DNA of 64,000 nt from Acinetobacter sp. HY1485 (lineage in GTDB: Bacteria > Pseudomonadota > Gammaproteobacteria > Pseudomonadales > Moraxellaceae). The notes under the pieces were generated by a model. The model was not told the DNA's origin. It worked only from the letters and a program-made list of their open reading frames with translations, and ran no database searches. Positions within the stretch are counted from its first letter, which is position 1. Each line of letters starts with the position of its first letter. Position numbers and translations under genes: made by a program. This document shows, in pieces, positions 49,440 through 58,321 of the stretch. The stretch spans positions 1 to 64,000 of the forward strand of contig NZ_JANKZG010000004.1 in the NCBI RefSeq assembly GCF_027568475.1, read 5' to 3'.

Positions 49440-50021
49440 ATGAAAACAGCATCGCAAGTATTACCTGCCACATTTACTTATAAAACAAATAATATTCAGT
49501 ATTCTTTGCGTGAGGTTAATCTAACACAAGATTTTCATCTGTTATATAAGTGGATGCATGAACCACACGTGATTCAACAATGGCAAATGGATAAGCCAGA
49601 AATTGAATTACGGGTTTATTTTGAACGTATGTGTGTAGATGATCATCAGCGTTTATATATAGTGCAAATAAATGGACGCGATGTTGGTTATTTAGAAATT
49701 TATGAAGCTGCCCGTGATCGTTTGGGTTTGTATTATGATGCAGATGTAAATGATTTGGGGTGGCACATACTGCTAGGCGAAACAGATACTGTAGGACAAG
49801 GACATTTTCGTGCTGTCATGCGTATGATGATTTATTTTATATTTGAGTATTCCCCTGCAAAAAAAATTGTAGGTGAACCTGATGAAAATGTTAAATCATA
49901 TGGTTATGTTGCAGATGAAATTGCATTTGAAGTACAAAGAAAAATAAAGTTACCTGAGAAAACAGCAATTCTTTATCATTGTTATAAAGAGAAGTTTTAC
50001 GAAAAAGATTTAGGTAAGTAA
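49440..50021 (+). CDS. fbsK: GNAT acetyltransferase for hydroxamate formation
   Basis: 193 residues from the ATG at 49440; the frame is open from a TTG at 49428. It belongs to the siderophore-type GNATs (IucB/RhbD/AlcB-like): YKWMHEPHVIQQWQMDKPEIELRVYFE, YLEIYEAARDRLGLYYDADVNDLGWHILLGE and KIVGEPDENVKSYGYVA. It should acetylate N-hydroxyputrescine to complete the hydroxamate arm. It is the last gene of the biosynthetic operon, ending at a strong terminator before the tRNA genes. Confidence 0.9.
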   Translation: MKTASQVLPATFTYKTNNIQYSLREVNLTQDFHLLYKWMHEPHVIQQWQMDKPEIELRVYFERMCVDDHQRLYIVQINGRDVGYLEIYEAARDRLGLYYDADVNDLGWHILLGETDTVGQGHFRAVMRMMIYFIFEYSPAKKIVGEPDENVKSYGYVADEIAFEVQRKIKLPEKTAILYHCYKEKFYEKDLGK

Positions 50022-50022
50022 T

Positions 50023-50055
50023 AAAAAAGCCCTCATATTTAATGAGGGCTTTTTT
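50023..50055. terminator. Terminator between the siderophore operon and the tRNA-Gly genes
   Basis: AAAAAAGCCCTCAT pairs with ATGAGGGCTTTTTT around a short loop. T runs flank the stem on both strands, so it can end the siderophore operon on the plus strand and the tRNA transcript on the minus strand. Confidence 0.9.
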
Positions 50056-50060
50056 GAATT

Positions 50061-50136
50061 TGGAGCGGAAAAGGAGACTCGAACTCCCGACCCCAACCTT
50101 GGCAAGGTTATGCTCTACCAACTGAGCTATTTCCGC
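50061..50136 (-). tRNA. tRNA-Gly (GCC), copy 2
   Basis: 76 bases on the minus strand, from GCGGAAATAGCTCAGTTGG to an encoded CCA. The acceptor stem GCGGAAA pairs with TTTCCGC, the D arm is TAGCTCAG, the anticodon stem-loop is CAAGG/CCTTG-type with GCC in the loop, and the T arm contains GTTCGAGTC. It is identical to the copy at 50175-50250. Confidence 0.95.
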
Positions 50137-50174
50137 ATATCGAGCAGTTTTAATAAAAACTTTCACTTAAAATT

Positions 50175-50250
50175 TGGAGCGGAAAAGGAGACTCGAACTC
50201 CCGACCCCAACCTTGGCAAGGTTATGCTCTACCAACTGAGCTATTTCCGC
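50175..50250 (-). tRNA. tRNA-Gly (GCC), copy 1
   Basis: Same 76-base tRNA as the neighbouring copy, identical base for base, with encoded CCA. The two are 38 bases apart and probably form one precursor transcribed leftwards from the promoter at 50264-50291. Confidence 0.95.
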
Positions 50251-50263
50251 GTTTGTGGTTGGT

Positions 50264-50291
50264 ATGATACCTGATTTTTTTTTATTGGCAA
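50264..50291 (-). promoter_or_regulatory. Promoter of the tRNA-Gly pair
   Basis: On the minus strand TTGCCA (-35, 50291-50286) and TATCAT (-10, 50269-50264) are 16 bases apart. The -10 ends 13 bases before the first tRNA base. Spacing and match are good for a sigma-70 promoter. Confidence 0.6.
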
Positions 50292-50394
50292 TATCCAAAA
50301 TAAAAAAATGTTTTTGATTGGATAAAATAAAAGCAATTTTAGCTAAATAAGCAGAATACGAGTAAGATAGGTCATTATTTTGTTGGGAAAAATT

Positions 50395-50706
50395 ATGCAA
50401 TTACAGCAACAACTATCAGAGCATCTACAAAATTTACAGCCTGTTTATTTGGAAATTTTGAATGAGTCAGCAGGGCATGGGGGATATTACCCAGGTAAAG
50501 AATCTCATTTTAAAGTGGTAATTGTATCTGATGTTTTCACAGGTTTGCGTTTAGTTCAACGTCATCAAAAAGTTTATGCACAAGTTAACCATTTATTAGC
50601 AGCAGGTGGGGGTGCTATTCATGCACTTGCTATTCATGCTTATGCCCCAAATGAATGGACAGGCAATGTGCCGCAAAGTCCAGATTGCGCTCACGCACCA
50701 AAATAG
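50395..50706 (+). CDS. bolA: BolA family protein
   Basis: 103 residues from ATG 50395 (MQLQQQLSEHLQNLQP); GGGAAAA lies before it. It has the BolA fold: YLEILNESAGHGG, ESHFKVVIVSDVFTGLRLVQRHQKVY and a C-terminal IHALAIHAYAPNEW. BolA proteins partner with monothiol glutaredoxins in Fe-S cluster handling, and E. coli BolA also acts in morphology and stress. It is followed 8 bases later by a small membrane protein gene. Confidence 0.9.
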   Translation: MQLQQQLSEHLQNLQPVYLEILNESAGHGGYYPGKESHFKVVIVSDVFTGLRLVQRHQKVYAQVNHLLAAGGGAIHALAIHAYAPNEWTGNVPQSPDCAHAPK

Positions 50707-50714
50707 GAAAACTA

Positions 50715-51083
50715 ATGAACGTTATTCATTTAATAGCCGTAGGATTACTTGGCTTAACGCTTATTCTGCAAACCTATGTGGTGTTCAAATATAAAGATTT
50801 AGCACAATTTACACGTAGACGCTTATTGTTAATTTGCCAACACAGTACATTTTTAATTTTTGTGGTATCAGGCTTTTGTATGCTCTACGCAAAAAATTTC
50901 CTTGTTCAACATTGGTTTTATGTCAAAGTTTTATTGTCGGTTGTATTAGTCTCATCGCTAATTAAAGCATTTAGAGTGGCAATTTTACCTGTACAGCGCC
51001 GTGCAGGCATAGTTTTAGCTTGGATTGCTTTTATTATTATTTGCACTTTATCTTGGACACAGCCTATTTTATTTAATGGTTAA
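50715..51083 (+). CDS. Small four-helix membrane protein, SirB-like
   Basis: 122 residues from ATG 50715, which follows AGGAAA; the frame runs further upstream inside bolA, but that part is a shadow. It has four hydrophobic helices, with ICQHSTFLIFVVSGFCML, HWFYVKVLLSVVLVS and a final IAFIIICTLSWTQP. This layout fits the SirB family (once linked to invasion gene expression), whose function is unclear. It is likely co-transcribed with bolA. The assignment is by eye. Confidence 0.65.
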   Translation: MNVIHLIAVGLLGLTLILQTYVVFKYKDLAQFTRRRLLLICQHSTFLIFVVSGFCMLYAKNFLVQHWFYVKVLLSVVLVSSLIKAFRVAILPVQRRAGIVLAWIAFIIICTLSWTQPILFNG

Positions 51084-51153
51084 ATTACTTAATAAATACA
51101 CTAAGTTTTATCTCATCTGTAAAATATAAATAAAAAGATGATGAGATAAAATA

Positions 51154-51522
51154 ATGAAAAAATTAGTACTTGTTGGGTTAACGGTATTAATCAGTGCGTG
51201 TACTACAGTTAAGCCAAGTTATGTCTCACCTGCACAGTACCAATCGTGGAATTGTATGCAGTTACAAACAGAATATAACCGTATTGGACAATATATTAGC
51301 GCAGGTGTTGAAACACCAAAACGCACAGGAATGGGTGTTGGTTTAGGGTTAGGTGGGGGATGGGGACGAGGGGGTTGGGGTTTTGGTCCAACGGTCTCTG
51401 TTAATTTAGGACAATCATCCAATACAAAGCGTACAGAAAAAGCAAAACTGCTTGGACAGCAAGATGCTATCGTTCAAGCAGGGCGTTTTAAGGGTTGTAC
51501 TATTCAGACAGTTTCACGTTAA
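51154..51522 (+). CDS. Glycine-rich lipoprotein
   Basis: 122 residues. A lipoprotein signal (MKKLVLVGLTVLISAC) with the lipobox cysteine at 16 predicts outer-membrane lipidation. The middle holds a Gly/Trp-rich stretch, GLGLGGGWGRGGWGFG, and there are further cysteines at about 34 and 115. The N-terminal WNCMQLQTEYNRI resembles small uncharacterised lipoproteins of Acinetobacter. Function unknown. Confidence 0.75.
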   Translation: MKKLVLVGLTVLISACTTVKPSYVSPAQYQSWNCMQLQTEYNRIGQYISAGVETPKRTGMGVGLGLGGGWGRGGWGFGPTVSVNLGQSSNTKRTEKAKLLGQQDAIVQAGRFKGCTIQTVSR

Positions 51523-51551
51523 AAAAAGAGGGTTTTAACCCTCTTTTTTGC
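51521..51551. terminator. Bidirectional terminator between lipoprotein and DedA genes
   Basis: AAAAAAGAGGGTT pairs with AACCCTCTTTTTT around TT. T runs occur on both strands. It lies between the stop codons of two convergent genes and overlaps the end of the DedA frame. Confidence 0.88.
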
Positions 51552-52176
51552 GTTTACTACGAATAAATTCAAAAACTGCAGGCAAAATACTTAAAATAAT
51601 GATGCCAAATACTAAATGCGTAAAGTTATCTTTAATAACAGGAATATTACCAAAGGCAAATCCTAAAAGCGTTAAGGATGCAATCCAAAGAATACCGCCA
51701 ACGACATTAAATAAGAAAAAGAATTTGTAGTCCATTTTACTTGCACCCGCAATAAACGGTACAAAGGTTCTAAAAAATGGTAGAAAACGCGCAAAAATAA
51801 TGGTTTTTCCACCATGTTTTTCAAAAAAAGCATGTGTTTTTAGAAGATGTTCTTGTTTAATAAAGCGGTTATCAATCTCAAAGACACGTGGCCCAATATA
51901 GCGCCCAATTTGATAGTTAAGACTATCTCCTAAAATAGCAGCAATTGATAGACAAATAATAATAAGTGTTGGATCCATTGCGCCTGTAGACGCTGCTAAA
52001 GCACCTGCGGCAAACAGTAGACTATCGCCTGGTAAAAACGGCATTACAACTAAGCCTGTTTCTACAAAGATGATTAAAAATAAAATGCCATATATCCAAT
52101 TTCCATATGCTCGAATAAATTCAAGTAAGTGCACATCAATATGGAGAATAAAATCTAGGAGTTCCATGCAGGTCAT
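51535..52176 (-). CDS. DedA family membrane protein
   Basis: 213 residues, or 210 from Met4 (MELLDFILHID). DedA proteins are inner-membrane VTT-fold proteins linked to undecaprenyl-phosphate or lipid flipping and envelope homeostasis. Family blocks are FVETGLVVMPFLPGDSLLFAAGALAA, GDSLNYQIGRYIG and FARFLPFFRTFVPFIAGASKMDY. A final basic tail follows the last helix. It is probably a single-gene unit. Confidence 0.9.
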   Translation of the reverse strand: MTCMELLDFILHIDVHLLEFIRAYGNWIYGILFLIIFVETGLVVMPFLPGDSLLFAAGALAASTGAMDPTLIIICLSIAAILGDSLNYQIGRYIGPRVFEIDNRFIKQEHLLKTHAFFEKHGGKTIIFARFLPFFRTFVPFIAGASKMDYKFFFLFNVVGGILWIASLTLLGFAFGNIPVIKDNFTHLVFGIIILSILPAVFEFIRSKRKKEG

Positions 52177-52225
52177 TAGCAGTAAAAATTCGATTTATGC
52201 TAACAGCCTGCATAGGCAAAGTCAG

Positions 52226-52597
52226 TTATTTTTTTATATAGTCTTGATCATTGAGTGTCATATGCCATTTTCCTTTCACTTGGTATGGTGGTTTATTTAC
52301 TTTAAAATTGCTATTAAATACGCCATTTCCTACCTCTATTTCGGTGTAACTCATCCGTGTGATGGGGGCTTGTACGTTAGAAGCTGTTGTTGTTTTTTCT
52401 TGAAATTGATCAGTTTTCTTTTCTGTTTGGATATTGGTTTGATAACTCATATAGCCGTTCTCACTAACAATAAATTGGCTATTTGGATTTGTCCAAGTTC
52501 CAATAAAATTTTCGTGAGATTTTAAAACAGGCGCTGTTTTAGCACATGCTATTAAAGGCAAGCTTATCAACGCTGTCAGAAGCGTACGTTTTAACAT
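52226..52597 (-). CDS. Small lipoprotein of unknown function
   Basis: 123 residues. The signal MLKRTLLTALISLPLIAC ends in a lipobox cysteine at 18. The rest is a compact soluble domain with IGTWTNPNSQFIVSENGYMSYQ and a closing KGKWHMTLNDQDYIKK, a pattern suggesting a small beta-barrel or lipocalin-like fold. I do not recognise a named family. It is divergent from the channel-like gene at 52705. Confidence 0.7.
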   Translation of the reverse strand: MLKRTLLTALISLPLIACAKTAPVLKSHENFIGTWTNPNSQFIVSENGYMSYQTNIQTEKKTDQFQEKTTTASNVQAPITRMSYTEIEVGNGVFNSNFKVNKPPYQVKGKWHMTLNDQDYIKK

Positions 52598-52704
52598 GAG
52601 TAAACTCCTAAATTATTTATTATGAGAGATTTTACAAAAAGAAATATCGTATTTTTGTGACGAATGTTTATAGTTAATTTTTAAAATAAAAATAGGGAAT
52701 AATA

Positions 52705-53367
52705 ATGTTTCGGCTTTTGCCTTCAGCATGGTTGCTTATGGTGCAACTTTTAATTTTACTAATGACATTTCTTTCTTCTACCAATGCTTCTATTTATCGT
52801 TTTAGTGTGTGGGGATTGGGCATGATTACTCTTTTAATTGTAGGAAAGGTAATTAAAGAAACAGTCATTTTCAAAGTTTTTGGGCATCTTTTTATCGTAG
52901 GTGCATTATTTTTTTCATTCCTAATGATTATTGGATTTGATCAACCTTATATTCAAATATGCTCGCACATTTGTGAAATAGGTGCTTATATTTGTGCAAT
53001 TTATGGGTTATTACGTTATATGTTCGCAGATCGTTATTTAACTAAAGATGAGTTATTTGCTGCAGGTGCAGTATTTACTTTGTTGGCTTGGACATTTGCT
53101 TATGCATACAATATTTGTCAGCTTATTTTTCCAAATAGTTTTATTAATACAGTGCATGCACAAAGCATACAGTCTTGGTTAGATATTTTGTTTTTTAGCT
53201 TTAGTTTGCAATCTGCAACAGGTCTATCTAATTTAACGCCTGTGCTTCCAGCCGTTAAAGCCCTGTCTATTTTACAAATGTTTGTTGGGGTAATGTACTT
53301 AACGATTATTGTATCGAGGCTAGTCGCACTTCATTACATTAGTCATTTACCAAAACATAAGGAATAA
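52705..53367 (+). CDS. Ion-channel-like membrane protein with altered pore loop
   Basis: 220 residues with six to seven hydrophobic segments. The C-terminal part has the shape of a two-helix pore module: SFSLQSATGLSNLTPVLP, then ALSILQMFVGVMYLTIIVSRLVAL. In potassium channels the loop reads TVGYGDxxP; here the same place reads SATGLSNLTP, so ion selectivity may differ or be lost. The Pro after the loop and the following inner helix are kept. I place it in the Ion_trans_2-like group on this basis. Confidence 0.6.
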   Translation: MFRLLPSAWLLMVQLLILLMTFLSSTNASIYRFSVWGLGMITLLIVGKVIKETVIFKVFGHLFIVGALFFSFLMIIGFDQPYIQICSHICEIGAYICAIYGLLRYMFADRYLTKDELFAAGAVFTLLAWTFAYAYNICQLIFPNSFINTVHAQSIQSWLDILFFSFSLQSATGLSNLTPVLPAVKALSILQMFVGVMYLTIIVSRLVALHYISHLPKHKE

Positions 53368-53392
53368 AAAAGGGCTCAAAATGAGCCCTTTT
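53368..53392. terminator. Bidirectional terminator between channel-like and porin genes
   Basis: AAAAGGGCTCA pairs with TGAGCCCTTTT around a short loop, between two convergent stop codons. T/A runs are present on both sides. Confidence 0.88.
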
Positions 53393-53416
53393 ATAAATCT
53401 ATCTCTAACAATTAAA

Positions 53417-54313
53417 TTAGAAACGCGTTTTCGCTGTTAACCCAATTGATTGACCATCAGCTGTGTTACCATTTTTAGCATCAGCTTTTACATAGTTAGC
53501 ACCTACAGAGAATGCTGGAGTGATGAAGTAATTAACGTTACCGCCCCATACTGCACCATAGCCTGCATCAAAGTTTGATACGTCTGCAAAAGAAGCGCCA
53601 ACACTAAATTTAGGTGTTAAGTAAAGATCTGTGTTTAATCCATAAGCACCATGGCCATTTACAAATACAGAGTTAACTTCAAAACCCATTGCCATATTTG
53701 TATTATCGATGTTGCCAACATATTTAGCACGAGCAGTTACAGCGTCTTCGTGGTTACCAATAGATTTTGTTTCGCCGTATGCTTTTAATACGCCGTAGTT
53801 AAGTGCTTTAGATGCATCTAAAGCAAATTGATCTACAACACTTGTATAACCAACTGCTAATAAGAAGTTATCAGCTGGCATTGCACCTACTTCTAAACCA
53901 TAACGATCACCACGGTCATTATTTTTACCGTTTTTATTGTCAGTTAAAGTGTGGTAGTAAGATAAGCTACCATATACAGGCATATATGGAGTTGCATAAT
54001 AACCTTCAGCTTTACCGCCAAACGTGCTTACGTTTGCTTTATTACCAGTAGAATTAGCTTTGTATTTATCTTCTTTGTTAAAGTGATAACCTAAAGAAAC
54101 ATTAGATGCTTTGTTTAAAAATGCTGCCTCAGCTAAAGGACCTTTAGATGAATCTACATCTTTAAAGTAATATGTACCTTGAATGTCACCTGTGTAAGTG
54201 TCATCTAAACCATGTACAGTTACGTATTCTGATTGACCTTGTACTTCTACTTGGTAAGCATGTGCACCAGTCATGGCTAATAATACTGCTGTCGCTAAAC
54301 CGATTTTTTTCAT
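53417..54313 (-). CDS. Omp33-36-type outer membrane porin
   Basis: 298 residues from the ATG at 54313; four upstream codons are open but lie before the GGAAA ribosome binding site spacing. The signal peptide MKKIGLATAVLLAMTGAHA and the mature start YQVEVQGQSEYV closely resemble Acinetobacter Omp33-36. Beta strands alternate throughout and the protein ends in Phe (LTAKTRF), the outer-membrane insertion signal. Omp33-36 forms a water channel and its loss is linked to carbapenem resistance in A. baumannii. This copy is from a divergent lineage; the resistance link is not shown here. Confidence 0.85.
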   Translation of the reverse strand: MKKIGLATAVLLAMTGAHAYQVEVQGQSEYVTVHGLDDTYTGDIQGTYYFKDVDSSKGPLAEAAFLNKASNVSLGYHFNKEDKYKANSTGNKANVSTFGGKAEGYYATPYMPVYGSLSYYHTLTDNKNGKNNDRGDRYGLEVGAMPADNFLLAVGYTSVVDQFALDASKALNYGVLKAYGETKSIGNHEDAVTARAKYVGNIDNTNMAMGFEVNSVFVNGHGAYGLNTDLYLTPKFSVGASFADVSNFDAGYGAVWGGNVNYFITPAFSVGANYVKADAKNGNTADGQSIGLTAKTRF

Positions 54314-54598
54314 GTTAATTTCCAAAGTGACGACTTAAGAGTTTGTCTGCTATTCTATTGTTACAAAATATTAAGTCAATGACCTGTCACATCAGACATT
54401 ATTTACTGACAAGATTGACTTAAAAATGATGCAGATATAAGCAAAAAACAGATTTACTGTCAATCTAAAAAAATTAATAGATAACAGCGATATAAATGCC
54501 TAAATCAAAAATTACTCAATAAAATATAATATTTTTGTTATCGTTTTTAGCGATTTATTTCATAAAATTAATCGCTAAAAATTTAAATGAAGCAGTAA

Positions 54599-57442
54599 TT
54601 ATACCACTTCAGAGGATAGCATTGGTTTTAAAAAACGCCCCGTATGTGAGCTTCCAACTTCAATAATCTGCTCTGGTGTACCTTCTGCAATAATTTGTCC
54701 ACCGCCTGAACCACCTTCAGGACCTAGATCAATGACCCAATCGGCAGTTTTGACTACATCAAGATTGTGTTCAATCACCACAATGGTATTACCTTTATCA
54801 CGCAGTTGATGCAGGATATCGAGTAACTTGGCAATATCATGGAAGTGTAAGCCTGTTGTAGGTTCATCGAGTACATAAAGCGTTTTGCCTGTATCTCGTT
54901 TTGCTAGTTCTTTTGCCAGTTTTACACGTTGTGCTTCACCACCTGAAAGTGTGGTTGCAGCCTGTCCTAAACGCATATAGCCTAATCCTACTTGCATTAA
55001 AGTTTCTAAACGGCGATGAATGACAGGAATGGCATTAAAGAATTCTGCAGCATCCTCAACCGTCATTTCTAAAACATCAGAAATATTCTTGCCTTTATAG
55101 CCGACTTCTAAGGTTTCACGATTATAGCGTTTGCCATGACACGCATCGCAAGGTACATACATATCAGGTAAAAAGTGCATGGCAACTTTAATCATGCCAT
55201 CGCCTTCGCATGCTTCACAGCGTCCACCTTTGACGTTAAACGAGAAACGACCTGCCGCATAACCACGTGCTTTGGCTTCGGGTGTTTGTGCAAATAGTTC
55301 ACGAATGGGCGTAAATAAACCTGTATAAGTGGCAGGGTTAGAGCGTGGCGTACGTCCAATCGGGCTTTGGTCAATATCAACTACTTTATCTAAATGCTGT
55401 AAGCCATCTATAGAGTCAAATTTTTCTGCCGTAAGCGTGGTGGCACCATTGAGCTGTGTAAGGGCAAGTGGCAAGAGTGTACGGTTGATCAATGTTGATT
55501 TACCTGAACCCGATACACCTGTCACACACGTCATAATGCCAATGGGTAGGGTTAAATCGACATTTTTAAGATTATGTCCGCTTGCACCCATCAATTTAAT
55601 TTGCTTGGTTGGATCAGCAGGAGTATGGCGTTCCTTAGGAATAGTAATTCCTTGTTTGCCCGATAGGTACTGACCTGTAAGCGAATTTTTATTTTTCATT
55701 AACTGCTTGGCTGTACCTTCAGCAATAATATGCCCACCATGTACGCCTGCACCTGGACCAATATCAATAATATGGTCGGCTGCACGGATTGCATCTTCGT
55801 CATGTTCGACCACAAGTACCGTATTACCTAAATCTCGCAGGCGAATCAGTGTTTGTAGTAAACGGTCGTTGTCACGTTGATGCAGCCCGATAGAGGGTTC
55901 ATCAAGGACATACATGACACCCATTAAGCCCGCACCAATTTGTGAAGCTAAACGAATACGTTGTGCCTCGCCACCTGAAAGCGTTTCTGCCGAGCGAGAA
56001 AGACTCAGATAGTTAAGCCCAACGCTTACCAAAAAATGTAAACGTTCGCGAATTTCTTTAAAAATTTTATCGGCAATTTCGCCTTTTGCACCTTCTAAAT
56101 TAAGGTCTTGATAGTAGTTCTCTGCATCACCAATTGACATTTGGGTAATGTTGGCAATGGTTTGGTCTTTGACACGCACATGACGTGCAATTTCGTTTAA
56201 GCGTGAGCCATCACATGCATCACACGCAGCATTTGAAAGGTATTGTGCCAAATCATCACGTACATAGTTGCTTTCTGTTTCGCGGTAACGGCGTTCTAGG
56301 TGTGGCAATATGCCTTCAAACACTTGTACGCGGTTATGTCTGCGTCCACGTTCATCTACATAGCTCAGGTCAATTTTTTCTTTGCCTGTACCATTTAAAA
56401 ATTTCTTTTGAATATCTTTGCTGAGTTCGTTCCAAGGCGTATCAAGCGGTAGCTCAAAATGGCTTGCCACTTTTTCAAGCATTGAGTAATAGTACGGACG
56501 TTGACGATCCCAACCACGTACTGCGCCTTGGCTAATAGACAATGTTGGATTTGGAATCAGTTTTTCGGCACTAAAGTGACTGCGTGTACCTAGACCATCG
56601 CATACAGGGCAAGCCCCAAACGGATTGTTAAATGAAAACAAACGTGGCTCTAGTTCTGCAACAGCACGGTCACATTTTGGGCATGAGTGTTTAGCAGAAA
56701 ATACACGGTCAGGGTTTTCACCTTTCATCCAAGATAAAATGGCTAAATCGCCCCCTAAACGTAATGCTGTTTCAAAGGATTCTGCAATACGGTTGCCTAA
56801 GTCATCACGTACTTTAAAACGGTCAACCACGACTTCAATGGTATGTTTTTTCTTTTTGTCTAAAGTAGGCGGTGTGTCAATATCAATAATTTCGCCATCC
56901 ACACGCGCGCGTACAAAACCTTGTCCTTGTAATTGCTCAAAGAGTTGGGTGTATTCGCCTTTACGTTCGCGTACCACAGGCGCAAGCAACATCAACGCCG
57001 TGCCTTCTTCTAATGCTTTTACTGCATCGACCATTTCAGAGACAGTTTGTGCCACCATGGGTAAGTCGTGCTCTGGGCAATACGGTGTCCCTACGCGGGC
57101 ATATAGCAAACGTAGATAATCATAAATTTCGGTAATGGTTCCCACTGTTGAGCGTGGGTTATGGCTTGTTGATTTTTGTTCGATGGCAATGGCAGGGCTT
57201 AAACCTTCAATGGCATCTACCTCAGGTTTTTCCATTTGCGATAAAAATTGGCGTGCATAAGCAGATAAAGATTCAACGTAACGGCGTTGCCCTTCTGCAT
57301 ACAATGTATCAAATGCCAATGAAGATTTACCTGAACCTGATAGTCCCGTAATCACCACAAACTTGTCGCGTGGAATATCGAGTGACACATTTTTTAGGTT
57401 ATGTGTTCTGGCACCTCGGATACGGATATGGCTTTGGCTCAT
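54599..57442 (-). CDS. uvrA: UvrABC excinuclease subunit A
   Basis: 947 residues from the ATG at 57442 ([19 protein letters not shown]); upstream in-frame sequence is not needed. It recognises bulky DNA lesions with UvrB in nucleotide excision repair. Two ATPase modules are seen: GLSGSGKSS and GVSGSGKST Walker A motifs, two LSGGEAQR signatures, [12 protein letters not shown] and [12 protein letters not shown]alker B. Two zinc modules have CPKC/CPVC and CEAC/CDAC. Length matches E. coli UvrA (940). It is divergent from the ter-linked block. Confidence 0.97.
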   Translation of the reverse strand: MSQSHIRIRGARTHNLKNVSLDIPRDKFVVITGLSGSGKSSLAFDTLYAEGQRRYVESLSAYARQFLSQMEKPEVDAIEGLSPAIAIEQKSTSHNPRSTVGTITEIYDYLRLLYARVGTPYCPEHDLPMVAQTVSEMVDAVKALEEGTALMLLAPVVRERKGEYTQLFEQLQGQGFVRARVDGEIIDIDTPPTLDKKKKHTIEVVVDRFKVRDDLGNRIAESFETALRLGGDLAILSWMKGENPDRVFSAKHSCPKCDRAVAELEPRLFSFNNPFGACPVCDGLGTRSHFSAEKLIPNPTLSISQGAVRGWDRQRPYYYSMLEKVASHFELPLDTPWNELSKDIQKKFLNGTGKEKIDLSYVDERGRRHNRVQVFEGILPHLERRYRETESNYVRDDLAQYLSNAACDACDGSRLNEIARHVRVKDQTIANITQMSIGDAENYYQDLNLEGAKGEIADKIFKEIRERLHFLVSVGLNYLSLSRSAETLSGGEAQRIRLASQIGAGLMGVMYVLDEPSIGLHQRDNDRLLQTLIRLRDLGNTVLVVEHDEDAIRAADHIIDIGPGAGVHGGHIIAEGTAKQLMKNKNSLTGQYLSGKQGITIPKERHTPADPTKQIKLMGASGHNLKNVDLTLPIGIMTCVTGVSGSGKSTLINRTLLPLALTQLNGATTLTAEKFDSIDGLQHLDKVVDIDQSPIGRTPRSNPATYTGLFTPIRELFAQTPEAKARGYAAGRFSFNVKGGRCEACEGDGMIKVAMHFLPDMYVPCDACHGKRYNRETLEVGYKGKNISDVLEMTVEDAAEFFNAIPVIHRRLETLMQVGLGYMRLGQAATTLSGGEAQRVKLAKELAKRDTGKTLYVLDEPTTGLHFHDIAKLLDILHQLRDKGNTIVVIEHNLDVVKTADWVIDLGPEGGSGGGQIIAEGTPEQIIEVGSSHTGRFLKPMLSSEVV

Positions 57443-57554
57443 AAAGTATGATGTCCTAATTTTTATATAGAGGGGGAGAGACTGTTTATATATAAGGGTG
57501 AAGAAAAAATATTCAAGATAGGGTATGTTAGTTGAAGAAAAAAAGGAGCAACAA

Positions 57555-58025
57555 ATGCCCATCTCGCCACAAGAAAAATTGAATTATCAACATGAAAATA
57601 AGTGTCGTATCTACAACACGCAATTATCTGCCTTCGATATTTATTTAATCATGACACAGCACAATAAACTGCTACAGTTTTGTTTTAAAGTACGCGATGT
57701 ACTAAGCCGATGGGGTGGGGTAAAACCCATTGGGGGCTTCTGTTTACCACGTCCAAAAATTGCACCTCTACCCAATCAAAAACTTGATTTTTTTGATGTC
57801 GTTGAAATATCCGAGAATAAATTAGTACTGAGATCAACAGATCGACATTTAACAACCACACTCAGCGTACTTTTAACCAAAACAGCAGATTTTACCGACA
57901 TCTCTGTAATATCGTATGTTAAAAATTATAATTGGTTTGGTTATGTGTATATGGTGCCTGTATCTATGGCACATGGCGTTATTGTTGAGCAGATGTTAAA
58001 ACGAGTAAAACAACAGGTAAAATAA
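57555..58025 (+). CDS. DUF2867-like protein at the head of the ter block
   Basis: 156 residues from ATG 57555, preceded by AAGGAG. The C-terminal part, [28 protein letters not shown], resembles DUF2867, where a Trp/Tyr-rich segment and a Pro-His precede the final helix. No catalytic motif is evident. The gene starts a tight plus-strand series (next gene 1 base after the stop) that leads into YciI and the ter genes. A link to tellurite or stress functions is inferred from position only. Confidence 0.6.
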   Translation: MPISPQEKLNYQHENKCRIYNTQLSAFDIYLIMTQHNKLLQFCFKVRDVLSRWGGVKPIGGFCLPRPKIAPLPNQKLDFFDVVEISENKLVLRSTDRHLTTTLSVLLTKTADFTDISVISYVKNYNWFGYVYMVPVSMAHGVIVEQMLKRVKQQVK

Positions 58026-58026
58026 T

Positions 58027-58308
58027 ATGTATATTGTGAGTTTGAACTATATTCAGCCACTAGAACAAGTAGATATGTTAATTAATCAACATATTGAATG
58101 GTTAGAGAGAAATTACCAACTTGGATATTTTATGGTATCGGGGCGTAAACAGCCACGTACAGGTGGTGTAATTTTAGTAAACAGCATGCCAAAACAGCAA
58201 CTCGAACAGATTTTACAGCAAGACCCTTTTCAAGTAGTTGCCAAATACAGTATTACCGAAGTTCATTTTTCTAAAGTACAGACAGATTTAGTTGCCTTAA
58301 AAGAATAA
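58027..58308 (+). CDS. YciI family protein
   Basis: 93 residues, full length for the family. YciI-like proteins have a ferredoxin-like fold with a conserved His-Asp pair. Seen are MYIVSLNYIQPLEQVDMLINQHIEWLERNYQLGYFMVSGRKQPRTGG and DPFQVVAKYSITEVHFSKV. The conserved acidic residue after the RTGG block is at the DPF position. Function is not defined. It starts 1 base after the previous gene and 13 bases before terA. Confidence 0.85.
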   Translation: MYIVSLNYIQPLEQVDMLINQHIEWLERNYQLGYFMVSGRKQPRTGGVILVNSMPKQQLEQILQQDPFQVVAKYSITEVHFSKVQTDLVALKE

Positions 58309-58321
58309 AGTGGAGACGTAA

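Noticed and set aside
25910..50021. Acinetobactin (bas/bau/bar) cluster
   Set aside because: No histidine decarboxylase and no bar-type ABC exporter or bau-type ABC importer genes are present; an ornithine-type decarboxylase and one N-hydroxylase with acetyltransferase point to a hydroxyputrescine product instead.
50061..50250. tRNA-Gly as a proven integration site for the siderophore island
   Set aside because: I found no second copy of the tRNA 3' end near the left boundary (25.8-25.9 kb) and no integrase, so this stays only a suggestion.
54599..57442. Several long frames opposite uvrA (for example 56625-57119)
   Set aside because: They are antisense shadows of a strongly conserved gene, with no ribosome binding sites or recognisable domains.
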